The notes: generated by a model from the sequence alone, not told the origin. Positions 44,183-53,353 are shown, numbered from the stretch's first letter. The stretch: DNA of 64,000 nucleotides from Solimicrobium sp040544425 (GCA_040544425.1 JBEONO010000011.1:62001-126000); one strand, 5' to 3'. Program-made: numbers and translations.

Positions 44183-45862
44183 ATGAAAATCCTGCACAAT
44201 CATTTGGGTTATCCCAGCCAAGCCAGAAAAATCGCGCTGATCGAACACCCGCTGCCAATGAGCGCCGACAGCTTTACCGTCTACAACGCCAAGACCAGAG
44301 AAGCCGCATTGCGGGGTAAGCTTGTGCAGCGCACTTCACCGTGGCGTGACTGGCAATTCTGGGAAGCTGACTTCAGTGTTTTGTGTGATGCGGGCAGCTA
44401 CTTCCTAGCTGTCGATGGCAGCGCGGTTCCTCTGGTGACCAGCCCATTTGAAATTTCTGATCAGCTGTACGACAGTCAGATCGTGTCTGATCTGCTGCAC
44501 TACCTGAAGTCGCAGCGCTGCACCGGGATCTTCGATCAGGCCGACAGCTACTGTCCCAAACTGCACAGCGACGAACGCGTTGACGTGCACGGCGGCTGGT
44601 ACGACGCCTCCGGTGACGCATCCAAATATCTGTCGCATATGTCGTACGCAAACTTCATGAACCCGCAGCAGATTCCACAGGTGGTGTGGAACCTGATCGA
44701 TGGCCGGTCACGCATGGCGCCACAGTCGGTCTGGCTGGATGAAAAAATGGTTGATGAAGCCTTGCACGGTGCCGACTTTTTGATGCGCATGCTGGACCCG
44801 TCCGGTTATTTTTACATGACGGTATTTGACCGCTGGAGTAAAGACGTCAAACAGCGCGAAATTTGCAGTTATGCGACCCAGCAAGGCCACAAGTTCGACA
44901 CGTATCAGGCGGGCTACCGGCAAGGCGGTGGCAGCGCCATCGCCGCTCTGGCACGCGCTGCCGGATTGCCACGTGACGGGGACTACCAGCGCAGCAATTA
45001 CCTGGCCGCTGCCGAAACTGCCTTCGCTCATCTGGAACAACACAATCTTTCCTATCTCGATGACGGTGAGGAAAACATCATTGACGATTATTGCGCGCTG
45101 TTGGCCGCGGTCGAATTGTTTGGCGCCACGCAAAAAACCCACTACGCGCAGGCTGCGGAATATCGCGCAAGCCGACTCATCGAGCGTCAATCCGCCGCGG
45201 GGTGGTTCTGGGCCAATGCACAAAAGACGCGCAGCTATTTTCATGCGGCTGAGGCCGGATTGCCTTATCTGGCCCTGATGCGGTTTATGGAAGTATTACC
45301 GGATTCAGCACTGCAGCTCGACGCGCGCGCCTGTGTCCGGCTCGGACTGAAGTATGAAATCGACAGCAGCGCAGACGCCAATCCCTTTCAGTATCCGCGC
45401 CAGTTTGTGCAAATGCCCGGCAAAGCGGGCCACTCGCAGTTTTTTATTCCGCATGAAAACGAAACCGGCTACTGGTGGCAAGGCGAAAATGCCAGGATCG
45501 CCTCGCTCGCCTCGGCGGCATTGCACGCTGCCAGATGTTTTGCCGACGATACCCGGTTCAACCGGGAACTGGCCGCCTACGCGCAGGCCAATCTGAGCTG
45601 GATCTTTGGCTTCAATCCGTTTGACGTCTGCATGATGCAAGGTCACGGACGCAACAATCCGCGTTACGAAGCAGGATTCTGGAACGCGCCGGGCGGCGTC
45701 TGCAATGGCATCACCTCCGGATTGGAAGACGAATCGGACATCGACTTCCGTCGCCCCGCCGATACCGTGCCAAGTCATTCCTGGCGCTGGACCGAGCAAT
45801 GGATCCCGCATGGGGCATGGTTATTTCATGCGCTGGCCCAGATCAATCGAGAAGATTTTTAG
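44183..45862 (+). CDS. Cytoplasmic family 9 glycoside hydrolase
   Basis: 559 residues and no signal peptide. Residues 1-95 look like the Ig-like CelD_N domain (HLGYPSQARKIALI, FTVYNAKT); the rest is an (alpha/alpha)6 barrel. The GH9 aspartate motif, usually DAGD in GGWxDAGD, reads HGGWYDASGDASKYL with Asp141 and Asp145, one residue longer. The acid/base glutamate is probably Glu538 in RWTEQWIPHGAWL. Family 9 holds endoglucanases but also intracellular exo-acting beta-glucosidases and beta-glucosaminidases, known from Vibrionaceae chitin or chitosan-type loci. The cytoplasmic location after an importer ATPase gene favours cleavage of imported oligosaccharides, cello-oligosaccharides or glucosamine oligomers, from the non-reducing end. 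Activity is not proven by sequence. Confidence 0.88.
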   Translation: MKILHNHLGYPSQARKIALIEHPLPMSADSFTVYNAKTREAALRGKLVQRTSPWRDWQFWEADFSVLCDAGSYFLAVDGSAVPLVTSPFEISDQLYDSQIVSDLLHYLKSQRCTGIFDQADSYCPKLHSDERVDVHGGWYDASGDASKYLSHMSYANFMNPQQIPQVVWNLIDGRSRMAPQSVWLDEKMVDEALHGADFLMRMLDPSGYFYMTVFDRWSKDVKQREICSYATQQGHKFDTYQAGYRQGGGSAIAALARAAGLPRDGDYQRSNYLAAAETAFAHLEQHNLSYLDDGEENIIDDYCALLAAVELFGATQKTHYAQAAEYRASRLIERQSAAGWFWANAQKTRSYFHAAEAGLPYLALMRFMEVLPDSALQLDARACVRLGLKYEIDSSADANPFQYPRQFVQMPGKAGHSQFFIPHENETGYWWQGENARIASLASAALHAARCFADDTRFNRELAAYAQANLSWIFGFNPFDVCMMQGHGRNNPRYEAGFWNAPGGVCNGITSGLEDESDIDFRRPADTVPSHSWRWTEQWIPHGAWLFHALAQINREDF

Positions 45863-45967
45863 TTCGCATAATGCTTATTATTTTCCCGATAAATCGAGAT
45901 ACCGTTGTCTGATTAGCTGGATTCATTTCTACTACCACGGTGGTTGGTTACCACAAATTTATCGATG

Positions 45968-47467
45968 TTAGCGCGCCAGTGTCGGCATGCGGTCAAACCA
46001 GGGTTGGGCGGATTCAAGTTGCGCGGCCAGTTGCAACAGGCGCGCTTCGCTGCCGAACGGACCACAGAACTGCACGCCGAGCGGCAAACCGTCAGCAGTC
46101 CAATGCAGGGGAACACTCATCGCGGGAGTGCCGGTCAGGTTCGCGAGCTGGGAAAACGGCACGAAACTGAAACTGTCGCGGGCGATCTGATCGACCATGC
46201 CGTCGGTCAGCCCCAGCCGCGCCAGTACGCCCAGCAAGCCCGAATGCAGCAAAGCACTGAGCATCGCATTTTGCCATTGTGGCAGGTCCGACTCGCCGTG
46301 GCGCAGCGGCGGCTGCGCCAGTGTTGGCGTCAGATAAACGTCAACGCTCTGGTAGAAATCACCAAGCGAGCGGGCAAACTGATTCCACTTGCGGTGACTG
46401 CTGACATATTGTCCGGCATTCATTGCCCGTCCCAGCACACCCAGTACCTGTGTGAGCATCTCGAAGTCGCCAGCGCGCGCACCCGAGGCGCGCGCCTGCG
46501 CGATGGTTGCGGCCACCTGTCCGTAGTACATGTGGATATAGCAGCGCGCCAATTCAGCACCGTCATACACTGGTTGATCTTCGACCACCTCATGACCGAG
46601 AGACTGCAGCAATGAGACCGCTTTCTGCACCGCCAGAACGGCTTCCGGATGCACCGGCGTGCCGATCGGCGAGCGCGTGCAGAAAGCGATGCGCAGGCGT
46701 CCGGGTTCGCGCGTCGCCAGTGTCGTGAACGACTCGGCAGGTGCGGCGATGACGAAGGGGTCGCCAGGGGCCGCGCCGCCGAGTACATCCAGCGCCAGCG
46801 CACTGTCGCGCACGCTGCGGCACAACACCAGATCGCTTGAAGCGCCATCCCAGATTTCTCCGCTGGCCGGTCCGACCGACACCCGTCCACGCGAGGGACG
46901 CAAACCGAACAGGCCGCAGCAGGCGGCGGGAATCCGGATCGATCCGCCGCCGTCGGTGGCACCGGCCATCGGAACAATCCCGGCAGCGACAGCGGCGGCC
47001 GAACCGCCACTCGATCCGCCCGGCGTGCGATCGAGATCCCAGGGATTGCTGGTCACCCCGAACGCGGTGGTTTCTGTCACGGCCTTGAGCGCCAGTTCGG
47101 AGGTGGTGGTTTTCCCGAAAATCAGCGCACCGGCATCGCACAGCCGCTGCACGACTGTTGCATGGCAGGTCGGTGTGATGTGGCGAAAAGCGCGGCTGCC
47201 GTATGAGGTCGGCATGCCCGCATAATCCTGGGTGACATCCTTGATCAGCATTGGCACGCCGGCGAGCAAGCCGGCTGAACCTGCCTTTGCCTGCTCCTTT
47301 GCCTGCTCAAGCATCAGAGCACTGATCGCATTGATCTGCGGATTGACCCGCTCATATTGTCGTAATGCCGCGGCCAGCAATTCACTGCCGGAAATTTCGT
47401 TGTTGCGCACAAGCGCGGCCATGGCAGTCGCATCGAGCTGCACGTAGTCAGACTGGCTGATTGTCAT
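45968..47467 (-). CDS. Amidase signature family hydrolase
   Basis: 499 residues. The Ser-cisSer-Lys triad can be placed: Lys in GVPMLIKDVTQDYAG, cis-Ser in TPGGSSGGSAAAVAAG, nucleophile Ser in TDGGGSIRIPAACCGLFG. It resembles AtzF/6-aminohexanoate-cyclic-dimer hydrolase-type amidases in the N-terminal ATAMAALVRNNEISGSELL. No signal peptide. Substrate is an unknown amide. Convergent with the glycan locus; the 105 bp between contains a small ACCAC/GTGGT hairpin but no clear terminator. Confidence 0.92.
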   Translation of the reverse strand: MTISQSDYVQLDATAMAALVRNNEISGSELLAAALRQYERVNPQINAISALMLEQAKEQAKAGSAGLLAGVPMLIKDVTQDYAGMPTSYGSRAFRHITPTCHATVVQRLCDAGALIFGKTTTSELALKAVTETTAFGVTSNPWDLDRTPGGSSGGSAAAVAAGIVPMAGATDGGGSIRIPAACCGLFGLRPSRGRVSVGPASGEIWDGASSDLVLCRSVRDSALALDVLGGAAPGDPFVIAAPAESFTTLATREPGRLRIAFCTRSPIGTPVHPEAVLAVQKAVSLLQSLGHEVVEDQPVYDGAELARCYIHMYYGQVAATIAQARASGARAGDFEMLTQVLGVLGRAMNAGQYVSSHRKWNQFARSLGDFYQSVDVYLTPTLAQPPLRHGESDLPQWQNAMLSALLHSGLLGVLARLGLTDGMVDQIARDSFSFVPFSQLANLTGTPAMSVPLHWTADGLPLGVQFCGPFGSEARLLQLAAQLESAQPWFDRMPTLAR

Positions 47468-48006
47468 CGTCCTGGTTCCCTGAGATCACTGATGGCGTTC
47501 AACCAGTCTGAACCGGGCAAAGCGTTCCCGGACCTCCGGTTGCGTCATGAGAGAAAAAATAGTTGTTTGCGTTATTGCCATCCAGCTTTGGCAATTGAAT
47601 GTGTTCTGGCCTTCCTCTCGTATTCTCGCATCTTACGCGATCCCGGTTCTGGCTGTCTGTTAAAGCCGAACCGGGACAGCCTGCCACACCCTCATTTACA
47701 ACTGTTTGTTAGCAGACAAATATTGCTCTCTGACGGCAAGCCCTGATTGTGGCAAATTGACCGCCGTGATCGTGGCGGGTGCCGGATCACCCAATGCATT
47801 TTTCAATCTTCCCGCTGCGTACTGCCAGCCCTGGCCGTTAAGCCGCGACAGCAAAGGAAATGATAGCCGTGCACGACCGTTTGGCGGTTGGTCGATTGTC
47901 CCTGTCCAAGCTGATGGCACCCTGCTCGGTCGTGGTGTCTAACACCATCCCCATCACCAGCTTCCGGTGCGGCAGCGCAATCATGAACAGTTCGCAGCAG
48001 TATTAG
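47468..48006. other. Gene-poor region with possible decayed coding sequence
   Basis: About 540 bp between the amidase start and the HigB remnant. It contains the hairpin at 47642-47675 (separate entry). On the minus strand, two overlapping short frames at about 47850-47985 and 47696-47920 have protein-like composition (MGMVLDTTTEQGAISLD, then GQGWQYAAGRLKNALGD) in different frames, which could be one gene broken by a frameshift. I do not recognise a family, so this is a weak suggestion. Confidence 0.3.
47642..47675. repeat. Stable hairpin, 12-bp stem with one bulge
   Basis: CCCGGTTC pairs with GAACCGGG (8 bp) and, after one bulged T, GGCT pairs with AGCC (4 bp) around a 9-base loop. A T-run is missing on both strands, so it is not a standard intrinsic terminator. 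GGCTGTC (47651-47657) can alternatively pair with GACAGCC (47675-47681), giving a competing fold. Confidence 0.75.
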
Positions 48007-48150
48007 GCCGAGATACACAGGCATCGTGGACACAACGGAGGGACTCAACTATTTTTGAAATTGCTGAAAATTTTTGACAGGGTCGAAAGCCGCGACTGGG
48101 TGGGCAGTCAGTGTGGTGATTCGAAGGATATGAACTATGAAGATGCTTAA
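48007..48150 (+). pseudogene. Probable remnant of a higB toxin gene
   Basis: An open frame without a normal start codon begins after the stop at 48004 and ends with GDSKDMNYEDA at 48150. The last residues resemble the common HigB C-terminus (GDAxDVxYEDYH), and the frame ends by overlapping the higA start as intact higB genes often do. The rest of the toxin (the RelE fold with its WR.x.F core) is missing. The call rests on about 12 residues and position. Confidence 0.4.
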
Positions 48151-48433
48151 CCCATCTCATCCGGGCGAAATAATTCGAGAGGATGTTTTGCCGGAACTGA
48201 ATTTAACCGTGACTGACGCCGCCGGACAGCTGGGCGTCTCACGGGTCGCGTTTTCCAGGATGATCAATGGCCGTTCTGCGATCAGCGCCGATATGGCCAT
48301 TCGTTTGGCGCAGTGGCTGGGCGGCGAGGCGGAAACCTGGCTGCGCCTGCAGATGCAATATGATTTATCTCAGGCAAAAAAGAAATCACGTGCCAAAGTG
48401 AAACCGGTAAGTCGGCATGGTTTTGCTACTTAA
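48137..48433 (+). CDS. higA: HigA-family antitoxin, apparently without partner toxin
   Basis: 98 residues. MKMLNPSHPGEIIREDVLPE and LNLTVTDAAGQLGVSRVAFSRMINGRSAISADMAIRLAQWLG are diagnostic for HigA/VapI-type helix-turn-helix antitoxins. An intact higB should lie immediately upstream but only a short tail-like remnant is present. The protein can still act as a DNA-binding repressor or neutralise toxins encoded elsewhere. The basic tail (AKKKSRAKVKPVSRH) is longer than usual. Convergent with the MFS gene, 14 bp apart. Confidence 0.9.
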   Translation: MKMLNPSHPGEIIREDVLPELNLTVTDAAGQLGVSRVAFSRMINGRSAISADMAIRLAQWLGGEAETWLRLQMQYDLSQAKKKSRAKVKPVSRHGFAT

Positions 48434-48447
48434 AAACAGGTATCGAC

Positions 48448-49839
48448 TCAAATTGATTCAACCGCAATATTCCTGGTCTTCGGCCCAAACAAATAAATCG
48501 CCACCGCAATAATCAACATCGCACAGCCAATAAACCAGAACACGCCGGTCACACCAGCCACGCGCAACACCGCAGCGATCATGAAAGAAGAAAAGATCGC
48601 TGCAAAACGTCCCCATGAATACACAAACCCGACCGCGCGGGCGCGCACGGCGGTGGGGAACAACTCGGCCTGATAGGCGTGATAGGTGTACGACAGCATA
48701 TTGCTGGCCAGCGTCATGCACACGCCCAACGCGACAATCAAACCCATTTCACTGGCCTGACTGAACAGCAAACCCGCCACAAGTATGCAAAGCGACGTGA
48801 CGATAATCACATGCTTGCGTTCCCACTTATCGGCAATCCACAAACCGATCAAGGGGCCGACCGGCGCAGCCAGCGCGATCAGACTGGCATACAGCAAACT
48901 GCTGGTCACGGTAATGCCCTGCTGGATCAACAAGGTTGGCACCCAGCTGGCGAAGCCGTAATAGCCGATGGTTTGAAAGACATTGAATACGATCATGAGC
49001 ATCGTGCGGCCACGATACGGCGCGCGCCACAGATCACTGAACTGTCCCTGTTTGACTGGCTGTTCCGACAGCAGCGGCAATGCCCCGAGCGCCTGACCAG
49101 ATTCGGCACGCACCTTGTTTTCCAGATTGAGCAGCACCTCGTTGGCTTCGGCAAAGCGTCCCTTGCTGGCCAGCCAGCGCGGACTTTCAGGCAGTTCGCG
49201 CCGTATCCACCAAACGAAAAGGGCGCCGTGACAGCCAATGAGCACCACCCAGCGCCAACCATCGATGCCCAATGGCTGAAGTGGCACCAGCAGATACGCC
49301 AAAAATGCGGCGACCGGCACGGCCGTAAATCCGGCCGCCTGCCCGCAGGCAAACGCCCGGCCACGCACTTCTTTCGGGACCAGCTCGGTCAGATAAGCAC
49401 CGATCACAATCAGCTCGGCACCAATGCCTATTCCTACCATCAAGCGCCAGAAGTTTAATCCCCAGGCCGTTTCCTGAAACGCCATGATGAAATTGGCCAC
49501 CGTATACCAGATCAGCGACCAGGTGAACATCGGACGACGGCCAAAGCGGTCCGCCAAAAATCCTGCCAGCGCCGTGCCGATAAACAGCCCGGCAAACAGT
49601 GCGGCAATAAAACTGGCCACGCCACTGGTGCCAAACAAACCAGGCGTCGTGGCACTGAGCACGCCGCTCTTCACCAGTCCCGGAACGATATAGGCGGTGT
49701 ACAGCAAATCGTAGAGCTCGAAAAAATAACCCAGGCTGAGCAGAACGATTAATTTCCACACCGACCTGGTCGTTGGCAAACGATCCAGCCGTGCACCGAT
49801 ATTGGCAATACTGTGTTGATTGATTAAGGTATTCATCAC
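48448..49839 (-). CDS. Major facilitator superfamily transporter
   Basis: 463 residues, 12 predicted membrane segments. Loop motif GFLADRFGRRPMF between helices 2 and 3 and ELVPKEVRGRAFACGQAAGF, PESPRWLASKGRFAEANEVL and AELFPTAVRARAVGFVYSWGR are typical of the sugar-porter/AAHS side of the superfamily (PESPRW is the sugar-porter signature). Substrate unknown; organic acids or sugars are possible. Divergent from the propeller-GGDEF gene, with a 248-bp shared upstream region. Confidence 0.92.
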   Translation of the reverse strand: MMNTLINQHSIANIGARLDRLPTTRSVWKLIVLLSLGYFFELYDLLYTAYIVPGLVKSGVLSATTPGLFGTSGVASFIAALFAGLFIGTALAGFLADRFGRRPMFTWSLIWYTVANFIMAFQETAWGLNFWRLMVGIGIGAELIVIGAYLTELVPKEVRGRAFACGQAAGFTAVPVAAFLAYLLVPLQPLGIDGWRWVVLIGCHGALFVWWIRRELPESPRWLASKGRFAEANEVLLNLENKVRAESGQALGALPLLSEQPVKQGQFSDLWRAPYRGRTMLMIVFNVFQTIGYYGFASWVPTLLIQQGITVTSSLLYASLIALAAPVGPLIGLWIADKWERKHVIIVTSLCILVAGLLFSQASEMGLIVALGVCMTLASNMLSYTYHAYQAELFPTAVRARAVGFVYSWGRFAAIFSSFMIAAVLRVAGVTGVFWFIGCAMLIIAVAIYLFGPKTRNIAVESI

Positions 49840-50087
49840 CGACTCCTGACTGATTATTCTGGGCTCAAATTGGCCCGGGTTCCAACATGAGCGCTGCGAC
49901 CACGGGCTCGGCGAGGCTAATACTTTTGCTGCGCGCAGGCTTCAGGGAAAACCCGTACATGTGCAAAATAATCCCATCGCCATCGAGGAAGCGCAGCAGT
50001 TTATGAGATCATGGCCGGATTCTACAGGCGCCGGACCAGCAAATGTTCCATGCCATAATGCCGGTCTCAAATTGATTGGAACCATCA

Positions 50088-53000
50088 ATGCTTTCAATTT
50101 ATCATGCAGTTTTTTCCCGAACCCACCTGCTGTGCAGTTTATGGGCCGCGCTCTGCCTGTTCAACATCGCCAGCGCACAAACCCGGCCCGGCCTGGTCAC
50201 TTTTCAGCCAATTGCCATTCCTGACGAAATCCCGGCCCACCTCAGTTCAGCGATGGCGCAGGACGGGCAGGGTCTGATCTGGATCGGTACCCAGGACGGC
50301 CTGGTGCGCTATGACGGTTACAGCTTCAAAGTTTACCAACCCAAACTGGATGATCCGACCAGCCTGTCAGGCAGCTACGTAAGAGCCATTTCCAACGCGC
50401 GCGATGGACATCTCTGGGTTGGCACGATCAGCGATGGCTTGTCGATATTTGATCCGCACACCGAACAATTTGCCCGCTACCGCCATGATGCAACGCGCAG
50501 CGACAGTCTGATCAATGACCGGGTTGAAACCATTGCGCAGGATCCCGACGGGCACGTTTGGCTGGGCACCGACAGCGGACTGGATCGCATGGATCCGACC
50601 ACCGGCAAATTTGAACACTTCCAGCACGATCCTTTGAAACCGGACAGCCTGGCCAGCAATCAGGTGCGCGCCGTGCTTGTCGACCACCGCGGACAATTAT
50701 GGGTCGGCACGCGCAACGGCCTGCAACGCTGGGTCAGTGGCACCGCCAGCTTTACCAGCGTTGGCGACGATGAGCATGATCCGGAGTCGCTGCGCGGACT
50801 GCATGTCACCCGGCTGTTGGAAGATTCCCGCCATCAAATCTGGATCGGAACGGACAACGAAGGCGCGGCCGTGTTCGATCCCCAAACGGGGCATTTGCAT
50901 TTGCTGCGTCCATCGGCCAAATCTGACGCGGGCGGCTTGAGTCATTACTGGGTCTACAGTATTGCCGAAGCCAGGCCTGGCGAAGTCTGGATCGGAACTT
51001 ATGGCGGCGGGATCAATGTTATCGACGCGGCAAATCTGAAGGTCATCGATCGATTCCGGCACGACAGTACCTCGCCCGATTCGATCGGCGGCGACCGGAT
51101 CGGCGCGCTGCTGGTCGACAGATCCGGGCTGGTCTGGGTGGGAACCTGGGGCGGCGGCATTGCCTGGCACAACCCGGCATCACGCGCCTTTCTGAAATGG
51201 CGCCACAGTCCCAACAATCCGGACGGACCTACTCACGCCGAAATTGTGCGCAGCATGGAAATGGCCGATGGCGCAATCTGGCTGGGCACCAATGGCAACG
51301 GCATCGACGTCATGGATCAGGGCGGCCACCTGCGTGGCGGCTTCCGTCCCAGCCCGGGCGATCCGTATGCTCTGGCAGACGGCTCGATTTCCTGCATGAT
51401 TCAGGCCGCGGACGGGACAATCTGGGTAGCGACTCTGGACGGCACACTGCACCGCATGCGCGCCGGGCCCGGCCGTAACCTGTTCCAGCGATTCGGCAGC
51501 GGACAAGGTTTGCCGGGCGGCGCGATTCGCAGCATGGCATTTGCCCCCGACGGGGCATTGTGGGTTGGCTCACTGAATGGACTGGCGCGCCTTGATCCAC
51601 GCACCGATAAAATTACTTCCTACCGACACCATCAAAGCGACAGCACGTCGCTCTCGGGACAAGAAGTGCTGGCATTGGTGTTTGCTGCCGACGGCACGCT
51701 TTGGGTAGGCACTGACAGCGGTGTTAATGCGTTCAATACCAACACGGGAAAATCAGTCCGGGTCATGCATGATCCCAAACGCGCCGACAGTCTGCCCGAC
51801 GACTGGGTACCTGATCTGCTGCTGGCCAAAGATGGGCATTTGTGGGTGGCCACCCAATCGGGCGCGGCGATCCTGGATAAATGGGATGGCAAGGTGGCGC
51901 ACTTTGATGTCCTCGCAACACGTTTGCATTTGCCGATTCGCCCAGCCACATCGCTGATTCAGGATGCCTCTGGCACTGTCTGGATCGGCAGCCGGACCTG
52001 CATCGACCCGCGCACCTGGCAGGTTCGCAACTTCGGGCCCGCTGACGGTGACGAATTTCGCACGCTGTATTTTGCCAGCCGGACCATCACCAAACGCGGT
52101 GAACTGTTATTCGGCTCGCCAGAAGGTTTGCTGGTGCTGCGGCCCGACCGGTTAACGAACTGGACCTATTCGCCGCCGGTGATAGTGAGTGAAGCCAGTA
52201 TCGAAGGCATTCAACTGGCCGGAGCCAATACCTTAAAACAGTTAGTGTTGAATGCAGGCCAACACACCGTCCGCCTGGAATTTGCAGCACTGGATTTCAG
52301 CGCACCGCAGTCACTGCGCTATCGTTATCGGCTGGATGGTTACGATCCCGACTGGGTCACGATCAATGCCGAAGAACGGGTCGCCATCTACACCGGTTTG
52401 CCGCCGGGAGACTATCAGCTGCATATTCAGGGCAGCAACCGCAGCGGCGCGTGGAGTGAGGCCGAAGTGAATCTGGCGCTCAGTGTCGAACCGGCCTATT
52501 ACCAGACCTGGTGGTTTAAAACTGCCATGGCATTTGCGATGCTGTTACTGCTGGCCCTGACCTATCAATTCCGCATCCGTCAGATCAGTCTGCGCAGCAA
52601 ACAACTGGAACAGGCCGTTGCCGAGCGCACCCTCGATCTGGAAACGGCCTACAAACAGATTGAAGAAGCCAGTTTGACCGACTCGCTCACCGGCCTGAAC
52701 AACCGGCGTTTTCTGGAGCAGACCATCCAGTCGGAACTGGATCTGGCGACGCGTCAGCACAGCGGTGAAACCGGTCAGCAGAATTCCGATCTGGTGTTGC
52801 TGATGCTGGATCTGGATCACTTCAAACAGGTCAACGATCAGTACGGCCACGCGGCGGGCGACGCCGTGCTGGTGCAGACTGCGCATCTGCTGAAATTGTG
52901 CATGCGTGCTTCCGACTATATCGTGCGCTGGGGTGGTGAAGAATTTTTACTGGTGGCGCGGTTTATCGATCGTTCCCAGGCCGCCGCGCTGGCTGAAAAA

Positions 53001-53336
53001 ATTCGCAGCACCATCGCCGCTCACCCTTACGAACTGCCCAATGGACAGGTCATCCACAAAACCGTGTCTATCGGTTTTGTGGCCTATCCGTTTATCATCT
53101 GGCACCATACCCCGATGTCGCTGGACAGTCTGCAACGGATCGCCGATACCGCGCTGTACGCCGCCAAACGCAGCTGGCGCAATGCCTGGGTCGGCATCGA
53201 CGCACCGCCATCGAACGACAAGACCGGCGAGCAGATTGTCGAGCAGTTTTTGAACGATGCCGATTCGGCAGTACGCGAAGGTCTGGTCAGCGTGATTGCA
53301 ACGCCAGATCATCTTGAAAAACTGAAGTGGAAATAA
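50088..53336 (+). CDS. Large membrane sensor: two-component-type beta-propeller, Y_Y_Y and GGDEF domains
   Basis: 1082 residues from the ATG at 50088 (a TTG at 50076 is less likely). Signal peptide ending in NIASAQ. Thirteen W-x-G-type propeller repeats can be counted (for example IWIGTQDGL, LWVGTISDGL, VWIGTYGGG, VWVGTWGGG), about two seven-bladed propellers in the periplasm, then a Y_Y_Y domain (YRYRLDGYDPDW), one transmembrane helix, a coiled coil and a cytoplasmic GGDEF domain with GGEEF at 949-953. The inhibitory site RASD stands five residues before GGEEF, so c-di-GMP feedback is likely. Such hybrids often respond to extracellular polysaccharide fragments; here no partner genes prove it. 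Confidence 0.93.
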   Translation: MLSIYHAVFSRTHLLCSLWAALCLFNIASAQTRPGLVTFQPIAIPDEIPAHLSSAMAQDGQGLIWIGTQDGLVRYDGYSFKVYQPKLDDPTSLSGSYVRAISNARDGHLWVGTISDGLSIFDPHTEQFARYRHDATRSDSLINDRVETIAQDPDGHVWLGTDSGLDRMDPTTGKFEHFQHDPLKPDSLASNQVRAVLVDHRGQLWVGTRNGLQRWVSGTASFTSVGDDEHDPESLRGLHVTRLLEDSRHQIWIGTDNEGAAVFDPQTGHLHLLRPSAKSDAGGLSHYWVYSIAEARPGEVWIGTYGGGINVIDAANLKVIDRFRHDSTSPDSIGGDRIGALLVDRSGLVWVGTWGGGIAWHNPASRAFLKWRHSPNNPDGPTHAEIVRSMEMADGAIWLGTNGNGIDVMDQGGHLRGGFRPSPGDPYALADGSISCMIQAADGTIWVATLDGTLHRMRAGPGRNLFQRFGSGQGLPGGAIRSMAFAPDGALWVGSLNGLARLDPRTDKITSYRHHQSDSTSLSGQEVLALVFAADGTLWVGTDSGVNAFNTNTGKSVRVMHDPKRADSLPDDWVPDLLLAKDGHLWVATQSGAAILDKWDGKVAHFDVLATRLHLPIRPATSLIQDASGTVWIGSRTCIDPRTWQVRNFGPADGDEFRTLYFASRTITKRGELLFGSPEGLLVLRPDRLTNWTYSPPVIVSEASIEGIQLAGANTLKQLVLNAGQHTVRLEFAALDFSAPQSLRYRYRLDGYDPDWVTINAEERVAIYTGLPPGDYQLHIQGSNRSGAWSEAEVNLALSVEPAYYQTWWFKTAMAFAMLLLLALTYQFRIRQISLRSKQLEQAVAERTLDLETAYKQIEEASLTDSLTGLNNRRFLEQTIQSELDLATRQHSGETGQQNSDLVLLMLDLDHFKQVNDQYGHAAGDAVLVQTAHLLKLCMRASDYIVRWGGEEFLLVARFIDRSQAAALAEKIRSTIAAHPYELPNGQVIHKTVSIGFVAYPFIIWHHTPMSLDSLQRIADTALYAAKRSWRNAWVGIDAPPSNDKTGEQIVEQFLNDADSAVREGLVSVIATPDHLEKLKWK

Positions 53337-53353
53337 CCAAGAGAGGAAAAATC

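Noticed and set aside
46590..47225. Long arginine-rich open frames on both strands within the amidase gene
   Set aside because: Shadows caused by locally higher GC; the amidase frame carries the whole catalytic triad and conserved blocks.
48679..49458. 259-residue plus-strand open frame inside the MFS gene
   Set aside because: Antisense shadow of a clear 12-segment transporter; composition rich in His, Gln and Arg as expected for a mirror frame.
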